NCBI RefSeq assembly: GCF_000178995.1
Contig: NZ_ADVZ01000003.1
Location: forward strand, 310,001-374,000
Direction: 5' to 3'
Length of the DNA stretch: 64,000 nucleotides
Source of the DNA: Afipia sp. 1NLS2
GTDB lineage: Bacteria > Pseudomonadota > Alphaproteobacteria > Rhizobiales > Xanthobacteraceae
Part shown: piece by piece, positions 39,820 through 47,767 of the stretch
How the letters are laid out: each line of letters begins with the position of its first letter
Position numbering within the stretch: the first letter of the stretch is position 1
Translations under genes and position numbers: made by a program
The notes under the pieces: generated by a model
The model's input: only the letters and a program-made list of their open reading frames with translations
Database searches by the model: none
What the model was told of the DNA's origin: nothing

Positions 39820-40278
39820 ATGAATTTCACAACAACGCGACGCCTGTCGTTTGGAATAGGTCTGATCTCGCTGCTGTCGGGCAGCCCGCTGCTGGCCGAT
39901 GAGGAACTCAGCCTTTCCTTTCTGGACAAGAATGATTTTTATCTCTCGTCCGCCGGGTTCAAGGTGCAACTGGCGAACGGACCCAAGGGGGAGAAAGCGC
40001 TGCACGCCTTGCCGCCGCATCGTTTCGTGATTCACACCGTTAACGGCGTGGCGCGCTATCTGTTTGCCGATCCCAAGCGATGCGTCTGCATCTTCGTCGG
40101 CAACAAGGACAATTATCTGTCGTATCGCTCGATCCTGTCGCAGCCGCTGGGCGCCGCGCCCAACAATGTCGAGGCCGATTACAAGACCAATGCGTTGACG
40201 ATGCTGAACGCCCCGCTGGGCGGCAATGACATTTACGATCCGGATTCGCTCTCGGCATTTTTGCAGGATTATTACTGA
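39820..40278 (+). CDS. exported hypothetical protein
   Basis: The 152-residue protein has a signal peptide (about 1-26, cleaved after LLA). The mature part contains the paired cysteine segment KRCVCIFVGNKDNYLSYRS and ends SLSAFLQDYY. GGAGGA about 8 bases before the ATG is a strong ribosome site. It is probably periplasmic. It ends at a terminator shared with rpoH. No family is recognised. Confidence 0.7.
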   Translation: MNFTTTRRLSFGIGLISLLSGSPLLADEELSLSFLDKNDFYLSSAGFKVQLANGPKGEKALHALPPHRFVIHTVNGVARYLFADPKRCVCIFVGNKDNYLSYRSILSQPLGAAPNNVEADYKTNALTMLNAPLGGNDIYDPDSLSAFLQDYY

Positions 40279-40282
40279 CGAA

Positions 40283-40306
40283 AAAGCCGGCGTTTCCGCC
40301 GGCTTT
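40283..40306. terminator. bidirectional terminator between exported protein and rpoH
   Basis: AAAGCCGGCG, the loop TTTC and CGCCGGCTTT give a perfect 10-bp stem. A-rich sequence before it and T-rich sequence in the stem foot serve both strands. It lies midway between the two convergent stops. Confidence 0.9.
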
Positions 40307-40335
40307 CATCTCTATTCGATAGCGAAGCGAGTGCC

Positions 40336-41235
40336 TCAGTAGGCGGCCTCAAGGGCTGCCTGCTCCTGGCGCGCCACGGTGCTCTTGACCGCAGCCTGCA
40401 CCTTCTCGAAGGCGCGGACCTCGATCTGGCGCACGCGCTCGCGCGAGACGCCGAACTCCGCGGCAAGATCCTCGAGCGTCATCGGCTCTTCGGCCAGACG
40501 TCGCGCTTCGAAAATGCGGCGCTCGCGCGGGTTGAGCACGCCCATCGCGCCGGTCAGCGCGTTGCGGCGGTGATCATATTCCTCGCTTTCCGCCATGATG
40601 GCTTCCTGGTTGGGCGAGGTATCGACCAGCCAGTCCTGCCATTCGCCGGGCTCGCCGTCGTCGCGGATCGGCGCGTTGAGCGAGGCATCGCCGCCGAGGC
40701 GGCGGTTCATGTCGATCACGTCGCGCTCGGTCACGCCGAGACGCTTGGCGATCAGCTTGACCTGATCCTCGCGCATGTCGCCTTCTTCCAGCGCCGAGAT
40801 CTTGCTCTTGGCCTTGCGCAGGTTGAAGAACAGCTTCTTCTGGTTCGCGGTGGTGCCCATCTTCACGAGCGACCACGAACGCAGGATGTATTCCTGGATC
40901 GACGCCTTGATCCACCACATCGCGTAGGTGGCGAGGCGGAATCCCTTTTCAGGCTCGAAGCGCTTCACCGCCTGCATCAGGCCGACATTGCCTTCCGAGA
41001 CGACCTCGGAGATCGGCAGGCCGTAGCCGCGATAGCCCATGGCAATTTTCGCCACGAGCCGCAGATGGCTGGTCACGAGTCTATGCGCCGCATCCCGGTC
41101 GTCATGCTCGCGCCAACGCTTGGCGAGCATGTATTCCTCCTGCGGTTCAAGCATCGGGAATTTGCGGATTTCGGCGAGGTAATGGGAAAGACCGGATTCT
41201 CCGTTGAGAACCGGCAGAGTGGCTGTCCGGGCCAT
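40336..41235 (-). CDS. rpoH: heat-shock sigma factor RpoH (sigma-32)
   Basis: The 299-residue sigma factor starts MARTATLPVLNGESG. Region 2 (about 49-120) includes YAMWWIKASIQEYILRSWSLVKMGT. The RpoH-box KKLFFNLR (about 133-140) is specific to this family, and region 4 ends with the helix-turn-helix MTLEDLAAEFGVSRERVRQIE. The start at 41235 has GGAGG about 10 bases upstream; the open frame reaches 41388. It directs RNA polymerase to heat-shock promoters. Rhizobiales often carry several rpoH copies, so this may not be the only one. Confidence 0.96.
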   Translation of the reverse strand: MARTATLPVLNGESGLSHYLAEIRKFPMLEPQEEYMLAKRWREHDDRDAAHRLVTSHLRLVAKIAMGYRGYGLPISEVVSEGNVGLMQAVKRFEPEKGFRLATYAMWWIKASIQEYILRSWSLVKMGTTANQKKLFFNLRKAKSKISALEEGDMREDQVKLIAKRLGVTERDVIDMNRRLGGDASLNAPIRDDGEPGEWQDWLVDTSPNQEAIMAESEEYDHRRNALTGAMGVLNPRERRIFEARRLAEEPMTLEDLAAEFGVSRERVRQIEVRAFEKVQAAVKSTVARQEQAALEAAY

Positions 41236-41418
41236 GTGGGTGCGCCCTCCGTTGTTCAGGCCCCCGACATCGGCGGGCCAGGCAGGCTGCTGCTTTGTCA
41301 AAGCCAGCGGAGCTGCAATGTTCCGCGACGGGACATCTCCGTCACGCAGGTGCAGCATACCCGAGGGGAGCGAAAAGGGGAAGAACAAAACGGGGTCACG
41401 AAGCCGTGACGCCTGTTA

Positions 41419-41446
41419 AATGTATGTAACCTTAGAGTTTTCTCAA
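41419..41446 (-). promoter_or_regulatory. candidate promoter upstream of rpoH
   Basis: On the minus strand TTGAGA (41446-41441), a 16-bp spacer and TACATT (41424-41419) resemble a sigma-70 promoter. It sits in the 221-bp gap between rpoH and the RluD-type gene. Agreement is moderate. Confidence 0.3.
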
Positions 41447-41456
41447 TTGGTCTGCG

Positions 41457-42500
41457 TCAAGGCGCCGCGCGCAGGGCGCTCTGCAAGAGAACCAAATCCT
41501 CCGGCAACCCCGACTGCCAGTTCATTATTTCTCCTGTGGCCGGGTGTTCGATCTGGAGGAGATAGGCATGGAGAGCCTGTCTGCCCAGAGCCGCCACCGC
41601 CGTTTTTGCCGGAGTGCCTAACTGGTTGGCCTTGGTGCGGAAGCCCGAACCATAGACGTCGTCGCCGATCAAGGGGTGGCCCGCATGGCCGAGATGGACC
41701 CGGATCTGATGGGTCCGCCCGGTCTCGAGCTGGCAGGCGAGCAGGGCGGCGAGCGGCTTGCCGTCCCGCCCCTCGAAGCTCTCAAGCATCTCCCAATGAG
41801 TGACGGCATGCCGGCCGCCTTGCCGGACCGCCATTTTCTCCCGTGCGAAGGGATGGCGGTCGATCGGTTGGTCGATGGTCCCGTGCGACCGTGAGGGTGC
41901 TCCCCAGACGAACGCCATGTAGCCGCGCCGCAGCGCGCCGGTGCGGCCGTGGTCAGCGAACTGCGCCGTGAGCGACTGGTGCGCGCGATCGTTCTTCGCC
42001 ACCACCATCAGCCCGGTGGTGTCCTTGTCGAGCCGGTGCACGATGCCGGGGCGTTTGACGCCGCCGATGCCGGAAAGGCTTGTGCCGCAATGGGCAATGA
42101 GAGCGTTGACCAGCGTGCCGGTCTCATGCCCTGCCGCTGGATGCACCACGAGCCCCTTCGGCTTGTTGAGTACGAGGAGGTCGTCATCTTCGTAGACGAT
42201 ATTGAGCGGAATGTTTTCGCCTTCCGGCTCGGGGGCGACGGCAGGTGGAACCTCGACGATGATCGTCTCGTCCGCCTTGACCTGATAGGCGGGGTCCTGA
42301 ACCGGGGCGCCGCCGATGCTGACATGGCCGGCCACGATCAGGGCCTTCAGCCGGGTGCGCGAGAGGTCCTCGACCTGCTCGGCGAGCACGCGGTCGAGCC
42401 GCTGCGATTGGCCTGGCGATTTGCCCGCAGCCCCGGCTGTGATAATGCGGCGTTCGCCGGTACTTTCCGCACCCTGGTGATTTGAAGAAGACCCTTGCAT
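41457..42500 (-). CDS. rluD: RluA/RluD-type 23S rRNA pseudouridine synthase
   Basis: The 347-residue protein has an N-terminal S4 RNA-binding domain (about 33-85, RLDRVLAEQVEDLSRTRLKALI) and a pseudouridine synthase domain. The catalytic aspartate is D158 in HRLDKDTTG. LETGRTHQIRVHL is the second signature. It modifies uridines of large-subunit rRNA. The ATG at 42500 shares two bases with the start of the divergent gene at 42499, so the start choice is somewhat uncertain. Confidence 0.88.
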   Translation of the reverse strand: MQGSSSNHQGAESTGERRIITAGAAGKSPGQSQRLDRVLAEQVEDLSRTRLKALIVAGHVSIGGAPVQDPAYQVKADETIIVEVPPAVAPEPEGENIPLNIVYEDDDLLVLNKPKGLVVHPAAGHETGTLVNALIAHCGTSLSGIGGVKRPGIVHRLDKDTTGLMVVAKNDRAHQSLTAQFADHGRTGALRRGYMAFVWGAPSRSHGTIDQPIDRHPFAREKMAVRQGGRHAVTHWEMLESFEGRDGKPLAALLACQLETGRTHQIRVHLGHAGHPLIGDDVYGSGFRTKANQLGTPAKTAVAALGRQALHAYLLQIEHPATGEIMNWQSGLPEDLVLLQSALRAAP

Positions 42501-42834
42501 GACTGAACATGTAGCTGCCGAACTGACGCCTGAACAGGCCGCCATGATGGCGCGGCTCAAGCGCCTGATGCTGATCGCGGGCCTGACCACGGCTCTCGGG
42601 ATCGGGGCGGTATTCATCGCCATCGGCTACAAGCTGTTTCGTGGTGAAGGTGCGACTAAAGCGGCCACCGAAGCCACGATCATGGTGCCCAAGGGCAGCC
42701 GGATCGTCTCCACGGCGGCGCTGGAGGACCGGATCGCGGTGACGCTGGATATCGGCGGGGCCACCGAAATCCGCACCTATGACGCCAAAACCTTCAAATT
42801 GCTGGGCCGGGCCCGGTTCGCGACCGAGCCTTAA
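42499..42834 (+). CDS. DUF6476-like membrane protein
   Basis: The 111-residue protein has a soluble N-terminus, one transmembrane helix (about residues 23-45) and a small extracytoplasmic domain. VPKGSRIVSTAALEDRIAVTLDIGG resembles DUF6476 proteins seen beside RluD genes in Alphaproteobacteria. Its start codon overlaps the divergent RluD-type start, so each ribosome site must lie inside the other gene. GAAGAAG sits about 8 bases upstream. Function is unknown. Confidence 0.7.
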   Translation: MTEHVAAELTPEQAAMMARLKRLMLIAGLTTALGIGAVFIAIGYKLFRGEGATKAATEATIMVPKGSRIVSTAALEDRIAVTLDIGGATEIRTYDAKTFKLLGRARFATEP

Positions 42835-42897
42835 CCTTCCACACCGGCTTTTCGCACCTTGCGAATTGCGCCCGTGGCGGCTATCCCTTGCCCCAAC

Positions 42898-42972
42898 GCT
42901 CCCTTCGTCTAGCGGTTAGGACGCGGCCCTCTCAAGGCTGAAACAGGGGTTCGATTCCCCTAGGGAGCGCCA
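42898..42972 (+). tRNA. tRNA-Glu (anticodon CTC)
   Basis: The acceptor arms GCTCCCT (42898-42904) and AGGGAGC (42962-42968) pair perfectly. The anticodon loop CTCTCAA carries CTC, reading GAG. The T-loop TTCGATT and an encoded CCA end are present. All cloverleaf stems form. It lies immediately before the left copy of the long inverted repeat and the catabolic cluster, a common island insertion position. Confidence 0.97.
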
Positions 42973-42979
42973 AATTGCC

Positions 42980-43006
42980 GCCACTCAGAATAGAACTGCG
43001 AACTCA
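42980..43006 (+). repeat. left copy of 27-bp inverted repeat flanking the catabolic block
   Basis: The sequence beginning GCCACTCAGAATAGAAC recurs in reverse orientation at 61050-61076 with 25 of 27 bases identical (differences at positions 5 and 14). It starts 7 bp after the tRNA-Glu CCA end. The remaining 99 bp before the TetR stop hold no gene. Confidence 0.75.
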
Positions 43007-43105
43007 GATTGTTACGATGCTTGCTTCTGGCGCAATGCTGATGCTTCGCAACATTGGCTCAGGACCCAAAGCAAACAACGACTTCTTTTCTGGGTAGGCT
43101 TAGAC

Positions 43106-43837
43106 TTAGATCGTAGCTTTCGGACCAAGTGCGACCGCTGATGCGCTCTTAGCCGTAAACTCCACGACCAGTTTCGGCATCAGGTCCTTCGATCCACTAA
43201 GAAAGCCTATCACTGAATCCTGCACGATGTCGTCGAGATACGAAGGAGTCGGTGTGCAGTACACGAAGCGTCGGATTGCCATATAGAAGATGCGTCCGTG
43301 CAGGCCCCAGAACATTTCCAGTTCGCGCTCTGATATCGGCACGTCGTCGGCGCTTGGAAGTCCCAGGTCGTGGCGTAGCTCCCGGCAGGCGGGATCGATG
43401 ATCTCGCGATTGACGATAGCCAAGTAGCGACTGGTAATGTCGAACGACTTCAGGCCCGACGAGACGAAAATCCTCACCCAGTTGTAGTCGAATACGCGCT
43501 CGACATATTCGAGATAGAACTGGGTGAGCCTCGATTCGAGAGACCGCGTGCGGTCGCGGATCAGCGGTCCCCAGTTCGGATTCCACCGGCTCAGATAGAT
43601 GTGCTCATAGACGCGCTCGACCAGGGCCTCCTTGCTCGGAAAGTGCCGGTAGATCGTCGCATGCGTAATTCCCATGCGTTTGGCGAGTTCGCGGGTTTGT
43701 CCCTCGAAACCGCGTTCGGCAAAAAACCGGATGGCTTCATCGAGAATGAATTGCTCACGGTCCGCCGCGCGCATGTTGCGTCGCCGCGGTTGTTTCGCCG
43801 CGATCTTCCTGACTGATTTTACGACCTTTTTGGCCAT
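43106..43837 (-). CDS. TetR family transcriptional regulator
   Basis: The 243-residue protein has a basic N-terminal tail, then a TetR helix-turn-helix at about 25-75 (ILDEAIRFFAERGFEGQTRELAKRMGITHATIYRHFPSKEAL). The long ligand domain shows no recognisable pocket. It faces the molybdenum hydroxylase operon. Two near-identical inverted repeats of the type TGACCAAATGGTCA between them are likely its operators. It probably represses both itself and the operon until a pathway compound binds. Confidence 0.9.
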   Translation of the reverse strand: MAKKVVKSVRKIAAKQPRRRNMRAADREQFILDEAIRFFAERGFEGQTRELAKRMGITHATIYRHFPSKEALVERVYEHIYLSRWNPNWGPLIRDRTRSLESRLTQFYLEYVERVFDYNWVRIFVSSGLKSFDITSRYLAIVNREIIDPACRELRHDLGLPSADDVPISERELEMFWGLHGRIFYMAIRRFVYCTPTPSYLDDIVQDSVIGFLSGSKDLMPKLVVEFTAKSASAVALGPKATI

Positions 43838-43888
43838 GGCGTGAATCGGACTTCCAAATCTGCGTTACGCTACCGCAATCCAAAAAAG

Positions 43889-43902
43889 TGACCAAATGGT
43901 CA
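43889..43902. promoter_or_regulatory. TetR operator copy 1
   Basis: TGACCAAATGGTCA is a perfect 5-4-5 dyad, 51 bp upstream of the TetR start. The second copy lies 54 bp away (5 helical turns). Confidence 0.65.
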
Positions 43903-43942
43903 TTTCTGTTGACGAGTCTGTCTCCGACGTGGTTGGATTAAG

Positions 43943-43956
43943 TTACCAGATGGTCA
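43943..43956. promoter_or_regulatory. TetR operator copy 2
   Basis: TTACCAGATGGTCA matches copy 1 at 12 of 14 positions, on the coxM side. The pair brackets a TTGACG (43909) that may be the -35 element of the hydroxylase operon. Confidence 0.6.
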
Positions 43957-43989
43957 CAAATCTGGATGGCTGCCTCGAGGGAGGTTTCG

Positions 43990-44850
43990 TTGAAGGCCAG
44001 AGCGTTCAGCTATGTGCGTCCGACGACGGTCGAAGACGCACTCGGCGCATATGCAGGATCGGGTGACGACGCGAGCTATATCGCGGGCGGGCAGAGTCTC
44101 GTTCCGGCCTTGGCGATGCGGTTGCAGGCGCCATCATTGCTTGTCGACATTTCCCATATCGATTCCATGAAGGGGATTTCCCTTGATGGAAACTGGCTGC
44201 GCATCGGTGCGCTCACCCGGCATTTTGAAACACTCAGCGATCCGCTGATCCGCAAGCATGCGCCGTTGCTCAGCGAGGCGGCGCCTTATGTTGCGCATCC
44301 GGCGATCCGCAACAAAGGCACGTTGGGCGGTAGCGTTGCGCTGGCCGATCCGGCTTCCGAATTCCCGGCGATGATGCTGGCGCTCGGTGCGGAAATGGAG
44401 ATCGCCGGTCCATCGGGCACGCGCCGCATCGCGGCCGATGACTTCTTTCTCGATCTTTATCAAACCGCATTGGAGCCCGGTGAACTGCTGGTCGCTCTGC
44501 ATGTGCCGGTGGTGAAGCCAAGCCAGCGGTGGGCGTTCGATGAACTTGCCCGCCGGCGCGGCGACTACGCCATTGTAGGTGTCGGTGTCATCGCGTCATT
44601 TGACGGGGAAACCGTCAGCGATGCCCGCATCGTATTCATTGCAGTCGGCGCGACGCCGGTTCGCGCGAAGGCCGCTGAAAGCGCATTGATCGGCAACAGG
44701 CTTGACGCCGAGACGATCCAACGCGCTCAGGCCGCGCTTGAGACAGACCTCGATCCGCCGGACGATAAACATATGACCTCGGCGATGCGGATGCATCTGG
44801 CGCGGGTTGTGCTCGGACGACTGCTTCATCGCGTGATGGAGGCGGCATGA
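43990..44850 (+). CDS. molybdenum hydroxylase FAD-binding subunit (CoxM-like)
   Basis: The 286-residue medium subunit of a xanthine-dehydrogenase-family enzyme passes electrons from the Fe-S clusters to an acceptor through FAD. FAD contacts AGGQSL (about 33-38) and TLGGSVALADPASEFPA (about 108-124) are intact. Translation probably starts at the TTG at 43990, where GGAGG lies 5 bases upstream; the in-frame ATG at 43966 has no ribosome site. It overlaps the 2Fe-2S subunit by 4 bp. It is first in the TetR-controlled operon. Confidence 0.88.
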   Translation: MKARAFSYVRPTTVEDALGAYAGSGDDASYIAGGQSLVPALAMRLQAPSLLVDISHIDSMKGISLDGNWLRIGALTRHFETLSDPLIRKHAPLLSEAAPYVAHPAIRNKGTLGGSVALADPASEFPAMMLALGAEMEIAGPSGTRRIAADDFFLDLYQTALEPGELLVALHVPVVKPSQRWAFDELARRRGDYAIVGVGVIASFDGETVSDARIVFIAVGATPVRAKAAESALIGNRLDAETIQRAQAALETDLDPPDDKHMTSAMRMHLARVVLGRLLHRVMEAA

Positions 44851-45356
44851 CCGATAAGATGCCGATCACATTGACGATCAATGGAGAGGTGGTGTCGCGC
44901 CATGTGTCGCCGCGGGACACGCTGGCGGATTTTTTGAGGCAGGATCTGCAACTCACCGGCACGCATATGGGCTGCGAAATGGGCGCGTGCGGTGCATGCC
45001 TTGTGCTTCTCGACGACAAGCCGATCCATGCCTGCCTGATGTTCGCAGTTCAGGCTGATGGAATGACGATCGAGACGATCGAAGGGTTGAACGATCGCGG
45101 CGCCATCGCTGACATTCAGGAGGCATTTCATCAGCGCAATGCGTTGCAATGTGGCTTCTGCACCGCAGGTGTTCTCGTGACCGCCTACCATCTTCTGAAA
45201 ACGGACCTCACAGGCTCGCGGGAGCATATCCGCGACGGGTTGTCGGGCAATTACTGCCGCTGCACGGGGTATGAAGCGATCGTCGATGCGATCGAGACCG
45301 TGGCACGGGATCGAAGGACAGGTCTGATCAGCGTGCGGGAGGAAGCTGACGTATGA
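44847..45356 (+). CDS. molybdenum hydroxylase 2Fe-2S subunit (CoxS-like)
   Basis: The 169-residue small subunit carries two [2Fe-2S] clusters. C43, C48, C51 and C63 form the plant-ferredoxin type site (MGCEMGACGACLVLLDD), and C102, C105, C137 and C139 form the second site (QCGFCTAG, GNYCRCTGY). All eight ligands are present. Both ends overlap the neighbouring subunit genes by 4 bp (ATGA), so the three subunits are made together. Electrons flow from Mo through these clusters to FAD. Confidence 0.95.
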   Translation: MTDKMPITLTINGEVVSRHVSPRDTLADFLRQDLQLTGTHMGCEMGACGACLVLLDDKPIHACLMFAVQADGMTIETIEGLNDRGAIADIQEAFHQRNALQCGFCTAGVLVTAYHLLKTDLTGSREHIRDGLSGNYCRCTGYEAIVDAIETVARDRRTGLISVREEADV

Positions 45357-47728
45357 ACACGCCGCTTCACTCCATCGACAGGCCAAATTCCTACATCGGC
45401 CGATCCGTCTCGCGCCCGAACGCGAAGCGGCTGCTTGCAGGCCGCGGACGTTACGTCACCGACCTGATGTTGCCGCGCATGCTCCATGCGGCATTCGTTC
45501 GCAGTCCCTATGCCCATGCGCGGATCGTTTCCATCGATATGGCAGACGCCAAAGCCATGCCGGGTGTGCGGCTGATTGCGACCGGCGAAGACCTCTCGCG
45601 CATCTGCAAGCCCTGGCTCGGCATGCTTGATCACTTCAAGGGCATGAAATCGTCCGAGCAATTGCCGTTGCCGATGGACAGGGTTGTCTGGGCAGGGCAG
45701 GCGGTCGTCGCCGTCGTTGCGGATACGCGCGCGCAGGCTGAGGACGCCGCCGAGGCGGTCATGGTTGAGTTCGAGGAAATCGCGCCCGTGGTGGATATCG
45801 ATGCGGCGCGGGCTGCCGGAAGCGAGATCATCGCGCCGGAACTCGGCACCAATGTTTGTTTCAATACAAAGATCGATACCGGCGGGGTCGACGGCATTTT
45901 CGCGACGGCAAAGCATGTGGTGGAGGGGGAGTTCACCTTCGGCCGCCACACGGCGGTGACGATGGAGCCGCGCGCGATCGTTGCCGACTATAATCCGAGC
46001 GAGCACCAACTCACGGTGCATCACGCCACGCAAACCCCGTATCAGTTTCAGGATCTCTATTCCCGGCACTTCGGTGTCCCGGAAGCCAATGTTCGCGTGA
46101 TCGCGCCGGACATTGGCGGCTCGTTCGGCATGAAGCTGCACGTCTATCACGAGGACATGGCGGTGGTTGGCCTGAGTATGATGCTTGGCCGGCCCGTGAA
46201 ATATGTCGCCGACCGGCTGGAGGCGTTTCTGTCGGACATTCATGCGCGAGATCACCGCGTCCGTGCCCGGCTCGCAATGGACGAGTCTGGCACGATCCTG
46301 GCGATGGATGTCGATGACGTGACCGCTGTCGGGGCGTTCTCCAGCTTTCCGCGCACCAGTGTGGTGGAAGGCAATCAAGTGGTCCGCCTGATCGGTACAC
46401 CGTATCGGTTCAAGAACTACCGCGCGGAATTGTCGGTGGTGTTTCAGAACAAGGTGCAGACCAGTCAGTATCGCGCGGTCGGCCATCCCATCGCCTGTGC
46501 CGTGACGGAACGGCTTGTCGATATGGCTGCATTGCGGGCAGGACTCGATCCGTTCGAGATGCGGGCGAGGAATTTCATTCCGGACGATGCCTATCCGTGC
46601 GCCTCGCCCAGTGGTTTCAAGTTCGAATCATTGTCACACGAAGTTTGTCTCGCGCGCCTCAAGACGATGATGAATTACGATGGCTTGCGCGCCGAACAAG
46701 CGGAGTTGCTGAAAAAAGGCATTCGCCGTGGCATCGGCATCGCCGCGTTTGTCGAGATCACGAATCCCGGGCCGGCATTTTATGGTGTGGGCGGCGCGCG
46801 CATTTCTGCGCAGGACGGCGCCATCATCAAGGTAACGCCCTCGGGCGAAGTGCAGTGCCAGATTTCGGTTACGGAGCTTGGTCAGGGCACCGAAACCATT
46901 GTCGGCCAGATCGTGGCCGAGACGCTGGGGATCGATCGCGAGCGCGTGAAGGTGATGACGGGAGACACCGACAATACACCTCATGGCGGTGCGACCTGGG
47001 CCTGCCGGGGCGCGGGCATCGGCGGCGAAACCGCGCTGCAGGGCACGAAGAAACTGAAAGCCAACATTCTCTCCGTCGCCGCGGCGATCCTGCAGGAAAA
47101 GCCGGAGCGGCTGGATATCCGGAATGGGTACATTGTCGATGCCGATGGCGGCCAGCAGCGCATTGCGCTCGCTGAAGTGGCTCGCATCGTCTATTTCCGC
47201 TCCGATACATTGCCGCCCGACACAAATCCTCAGCTCACCGTCGCACATCATTATGCGCCGCAGGGTTATCCGTTCGCCTTCACCAATGGCATCCAGGGTA
47301 GCCTGATCGAGCTCGACGCCGAGACCGGCTTTGTGAAGATCCTCAAGCACTGGGTCGTCGAGGATTGCGGGCGCGTCATCAATCCGATGCTGGTCGATGA
47401 GCAGATTCGTGGTGGCGTGGTGCAGGGGCTCGGCGCGGCATTCTTTGAAGAATGCCTGTACGACGACAATGGTCAGCTCACCAACGGATCGCTCGCCGAT
47501 TACCTCGTGCCGATGGCGGTTGAGATGCCGGACATCGAGGTCGCGCATGTCGAGACTCCGACGCAGGACACAGAACTTGGCGCCAAAGGCTGCGGCGAAG
47601 CAGGGACGGCTGCGGCCGCGGCTGCTGCGATGAATGCGGTGAACGATGCACTGGCGTCACTCGATGCCACGATCGGCCAAATACCAATGACGCCGGCGCG
47701 CATTCTGCGTGCGTTAGGCCACGAATAA
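45353..47728 (+). CDS. molybdopterin-binding catalytic subunit of a Mo hydroxylase
   Basis: The 791-residue large subunit binds molybdopterin-cytosine dinucleotide and hydroxylates the substrate. The N-terminal domain starts SYIGRSVSRPNAKRLLAGRGRYVTD. The active-site loop reads QYRAVGHP at about 372-379, not the CO-dehydrogenase AYxCSFR. The catalytic base is E749 in GAKGCGEAG. The missing cysteine argues against CO oxidation. The linked genes suggest an aldehyde, aromatic or N-heterocyclic substrate. Confidence 0.9.
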   Translation: MNTPLHSIDRPNSYIGRSVSRPNAKRLLAGRGRYVTDLMLPRMLHAAFVRSPYAHARIVSIDMADAKAMPGVRLIATGEDLSRICKPWLGMLDHFKGMKSSEQLPLPMDRVVWAGQAVVAVVADTRAQAEDAAEAVMVEFEEIAPVVDIDAARAAGSEIIAPELGTNVCFNTKIDTGGVDGIFATAKHVVEGEFTFGRHTAVTMEPRAIVADYNPSEHQLTVHHATQTPYQFQDLYSRHFGVPEANVRVIAPDIGGSFGMKLHVYHEDMAVVGLSMMLGRPVKYVADRLEAFLSDIHARDHRVRARLAMDESGTILAMDVDDVTAVGAFSSFPRTSVVEGNQVVRLIGTPYRFKNYRAELSVVFQNKVQTSQYRAVGHPIACAVTERLVDMAALRAGLDPFEMRARNFIPDDAYPCASPSGFKFESLSHEVCLARLKTMMNYDGLRAEQAELLKKGIRRGIGIAAFVEITNPGPAFYGVGGARISAQDGAIIKVTPSGEVQCQISVTELGQGTETIVGQIVAETLGIDRERVKVMTGDTDNTPHGGATWACRGAGIGGETALQGTKKLKANILSVAAAILQEKPERLDIRNGYIVDADGGQQRIALAEVARIVYFRSDTLPPDTNPQLTVAHHYAPQGYPFAFTNGIQGSLIELDAETGFVKILKHWVVEDCGRVINPMLVDEQIRGGVVQGLGAAFFEECLYDDNGQLTNGSLADYLVPMAVEMPDIEVAHVETPTQDTELGAKGCGEAGTAAAAAAAMNAVNDALASLDATIGQIPMTPARILRALGHE

Positions 47729-47767
47729 AAAAAGTAGCTGAAACGATAAAACATACCGGAGGAAACG

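Noticed and set aside
42898-43006. Classic tRNA attachment site with direct repeat of the tRNA 3' end
   Set aside because: I found no second copy of the tRNA 3' end at the far side of the cluster; the flanking repeat is outside the tRNA and inverted.
43966-43989. ATG at 43966 as the start of the FAD subunit
   Set aside because: It has no Shine-Dalgarno sequence, while the TTG at 43990 has GGAGG 5 bases upstream and gives the usual family N-terminus.
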